This document shows positions 5,025 through 6,220 of a DNA stretch of 6,220 bases, piece by piece. Made by a program: the position numbers and the translations under genes. This DNA comes from JBAYGJ01 sp041666685 (lineage in GTDB: Bacteria; Patescibacteriota; Patescibacteriia; UBA10025; JAHIVO01): assembly GCA_041666685.1 (NCBI GenBank), contig JBAYGJ010000054.1, positions 1 through 6,220 on the forward strand, given 5' to 3'. Positions within the stretch are counted from its first letter, which is position 1; each line of letters opens with the position of its first letter. The notes beneath the pieces are model-generated. The model saw nothing but the letters and a program-made list of their open reading frames with translations. It did no database searches and had not been told where the DNA came from.

Positions 5025-6220
5025 ATGAAACGGTTTTTTATAAAAGAAACGGTTAATAATATCGGTAACAAAGTCCGTCTTGATGGATGGGTACAAGTTA
5101 CAAGGCGATTAGGAAAGATGGTGTTTGTTGAGTTGCGTGATGTTACCGGACTAGTTCAAGTTGTTTTTACGCCGGACAAGGTTGAAGTTCTTGAAACGGC
5201 AAAAAAGTTACGACCGGAATTTGTAGTTGAGATTATCGGAACGGTGGCCAAACGACCGGAGAAGTTAGTAAATAAAGAACAGGCGACCGGTTCTGTGGAA
5301 ATCCAGGCCGAAGAATTGAAAATCTTGGCAGAAGCGAAAACGCCGCCATTTGAAATCGTTGAGACAGAAAAAGAGGATGCTGGGGAGGAATTGCGGTTCA
5401 AATACCGCTACCTGGACCTGCGCCGGGCCAAGAACCAGAAAACAATTATCATCCGTTCTAAACTGGTGAAGTATATGCGCGATTTCCTGCATAAAGAGGG
5501 CTTTATCGAGGTAGAGACGCCTATCCTAGCCAAATCCACGCCAGAGGGCGCCAGGGACTACCTGGTGCCATCCAGGGCCTATCCAGGCCGGTTTTACGCC
5601 CTGCCGCAGTCTCCCCAGCAGTACAAGCAGATGCTGATGGTGGCAGGTTTTGACCGGTATTTCCAGATCGCCCCGTGCTTCCGGGATGAGGATGCGCGTG
5701 CTGACCGGGCGCCGGACCAGTTCTTTCAATTGGATATTGAAATGTCTTTCGTCGAGCAGGAAGAGATTCTTGACCTGATAGAAAAACTATACACCTCGAT
5801 GATCAAGGAACTGTTCCCGGAAAAGAAAATTACCTTCTCGCCGTGGCCGAGGATTCCGCATGCGGAAGCAATCGCTAAGTACAATAGCGATAAACCTGAT
5901 TTACGTAAAGACAAGAATGATCCAAATGAATTAGCATTCGCCTTTATTGTTGACTGGCCATTCTTTGAATCTGAGAAAAAAGATGGCAAGTATATTGCCA
6001 ACCATCATATCTTTACTGCACCGCATACAGAAGACATTGGATTGTTGCAAACAGATCCAGGTAAAGTCCGTTCATGGCAGCATGATATCGCGTTGAACGG
6101 CTACGAGGTGGCAGGCGGCAGTATCCGTTCGACTGACCCAAAGGTGATGGAAAAAGTAATGGAATTGGTCGGCGTGAGCAACGAGGAGGCGAAGAAGCAG
6201 TTCGGCCACATGATGGAAGC
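5025..6220 (+). CDS. aspS: Aspartyl-tRNA synthetase (AspRS), 3' end outside window
   Basis: The first 398 codons of a class IIb synthetase that charges tRNA-Asp with aspartate; the frame is open to the window edge. The OB-fold domain occupies about 1-110. YRYLDLRR follows, then motif 1 around 159-166 (GFIEVETP), the flexible-loop signature TPEGARDYLVPSR, QSPQQYKQ, and motif 2 at 219-239 (FRDEDARADR ... QLDIE). TPEGARDYLVPSR and FRDED identify a bacterial AspRS. After SDKPDLR (288-294) only about nine residues (KDKNDPNEL) precede AFAFIVDWPFF, where bacterial AspRS usually carry a GAD insertion domain of over 100 residues; that domain is absent. GYEVAGGSIR, part of the ATP site, follows. Motif 3 is not in view. 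Codon use is mosaic: AT-rich to about 5280, GC-rich to about 5870, AT-rich to about 6060. Two truncated copies of its 5' end lie upstream. No Shine-Dalgarno precedes the start. Confidence 0.95.
   Translation, partial: MKRFFIKETVNNIGNKVRLDGWVQVTRRLGKMVFVELRDVTGLVQVVFTPDKVEVLETAKKLRPEFVVEIIGTVAKRPEKLVNKEQATGSVEIQAEELKILAEAKTPPFEIVETEKEDAGEELRFKYRYLDLRRAKNQKTIIIRSKLVKYMRDFLHKEGFIEVETPILAKSTPEGARDYLVPSRAYPGRFYALPQSPQQYKQMLMVAGFDRYFQIAPCFRDEDARADRAPDQFFQLDIEMSFVEQEEILDLIEKLYTSMIKELFPEKKITFSPWPRIPHAEAIAKYNSDKPDLRKDKNDPNELAFAFIVDWPFFESEKKDGKYIANHHIFTAPHTEDIGLLQTDPGKVRSWQHDIALNGYEVAGGSIRSTDPKVMEKVMELVGVSNEEAKKQFGHMME

Noticed and set aside
5156..6001. Several minus-strand frames opposite aspS
   Set aside because: They are shadows of the AspRS frame, whose motifs are continuous across the entire region.

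Overview
The window looks like a piece of a Patescibacteria (CPR) genome. This rests on family resemblance: a stand-alone TrbC/VirB2-like two-helix pilin of the kind common in CPR, a chain of small N-terminally anchored proteins with an Asn/Thr-rich linker or a W-x-T-Y ... Y-P domain, an aspartyl-tRNA synthetase apparently lacking the usual bacterial GAD insertion, very tight gene packing, and tRNA without an encoded CCA. The standard code fits (TAA and TGA both used as stops). No taxonomic marker is present, so placement is inference.

Left part (1-541): a tRNA-Lys(TTT) gene on the minus strand, then a gene-free stretch up to 420. That stretch holds a second copy of the first 13 bases of the tRNA, two abutting perfect hairpins, a minus-strand promoter placed as if for a tRNA starting at the second copy, and a near-consensus plus-strand promoter. 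A 29-codon membrane peptide (421-510) follows, then a strong Shine-Dalgarno.

Pilin unit (542-977): a secreted pilin-like protein with two membrane helices, closed by two terminator-like hairpins.

Main operon (1016-6220, plus strand): a promoter sits almost on top of the asnS start codon. asnS (asparaginyl-tRNA synthetase) is followed with gaps or overlaps of a few bases by four proteins that share a [K/R]-G plus hydrophobic-helix N terminus. The first is cysteine-rich; the other three are paralogs resembling the PsbP-like fold. The run ends in aspS (aspartyl-tRNA synthetase), which leaves the window before motif 3.

The most unusual structure is that the 5' end of aspS occurs three times. 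Two truncated, divergent copies (14 and 29 codons) each lie 5-7 bases after the stop of a PsbP-like gene, and the third is the working gene. The stranded second copy has GC-rich codons and the working 5' end has AT-rich codons, so aspS looks mosaic. The tRNA-Lys locus shows a similar pattern (5' end duplicated, extra DNA between the copies, the gene kept whole), which suggests that extra DNA enters this genome while rebuilding the 5' end of the gene it lands in. This interpretation is inference from the sequence alone.
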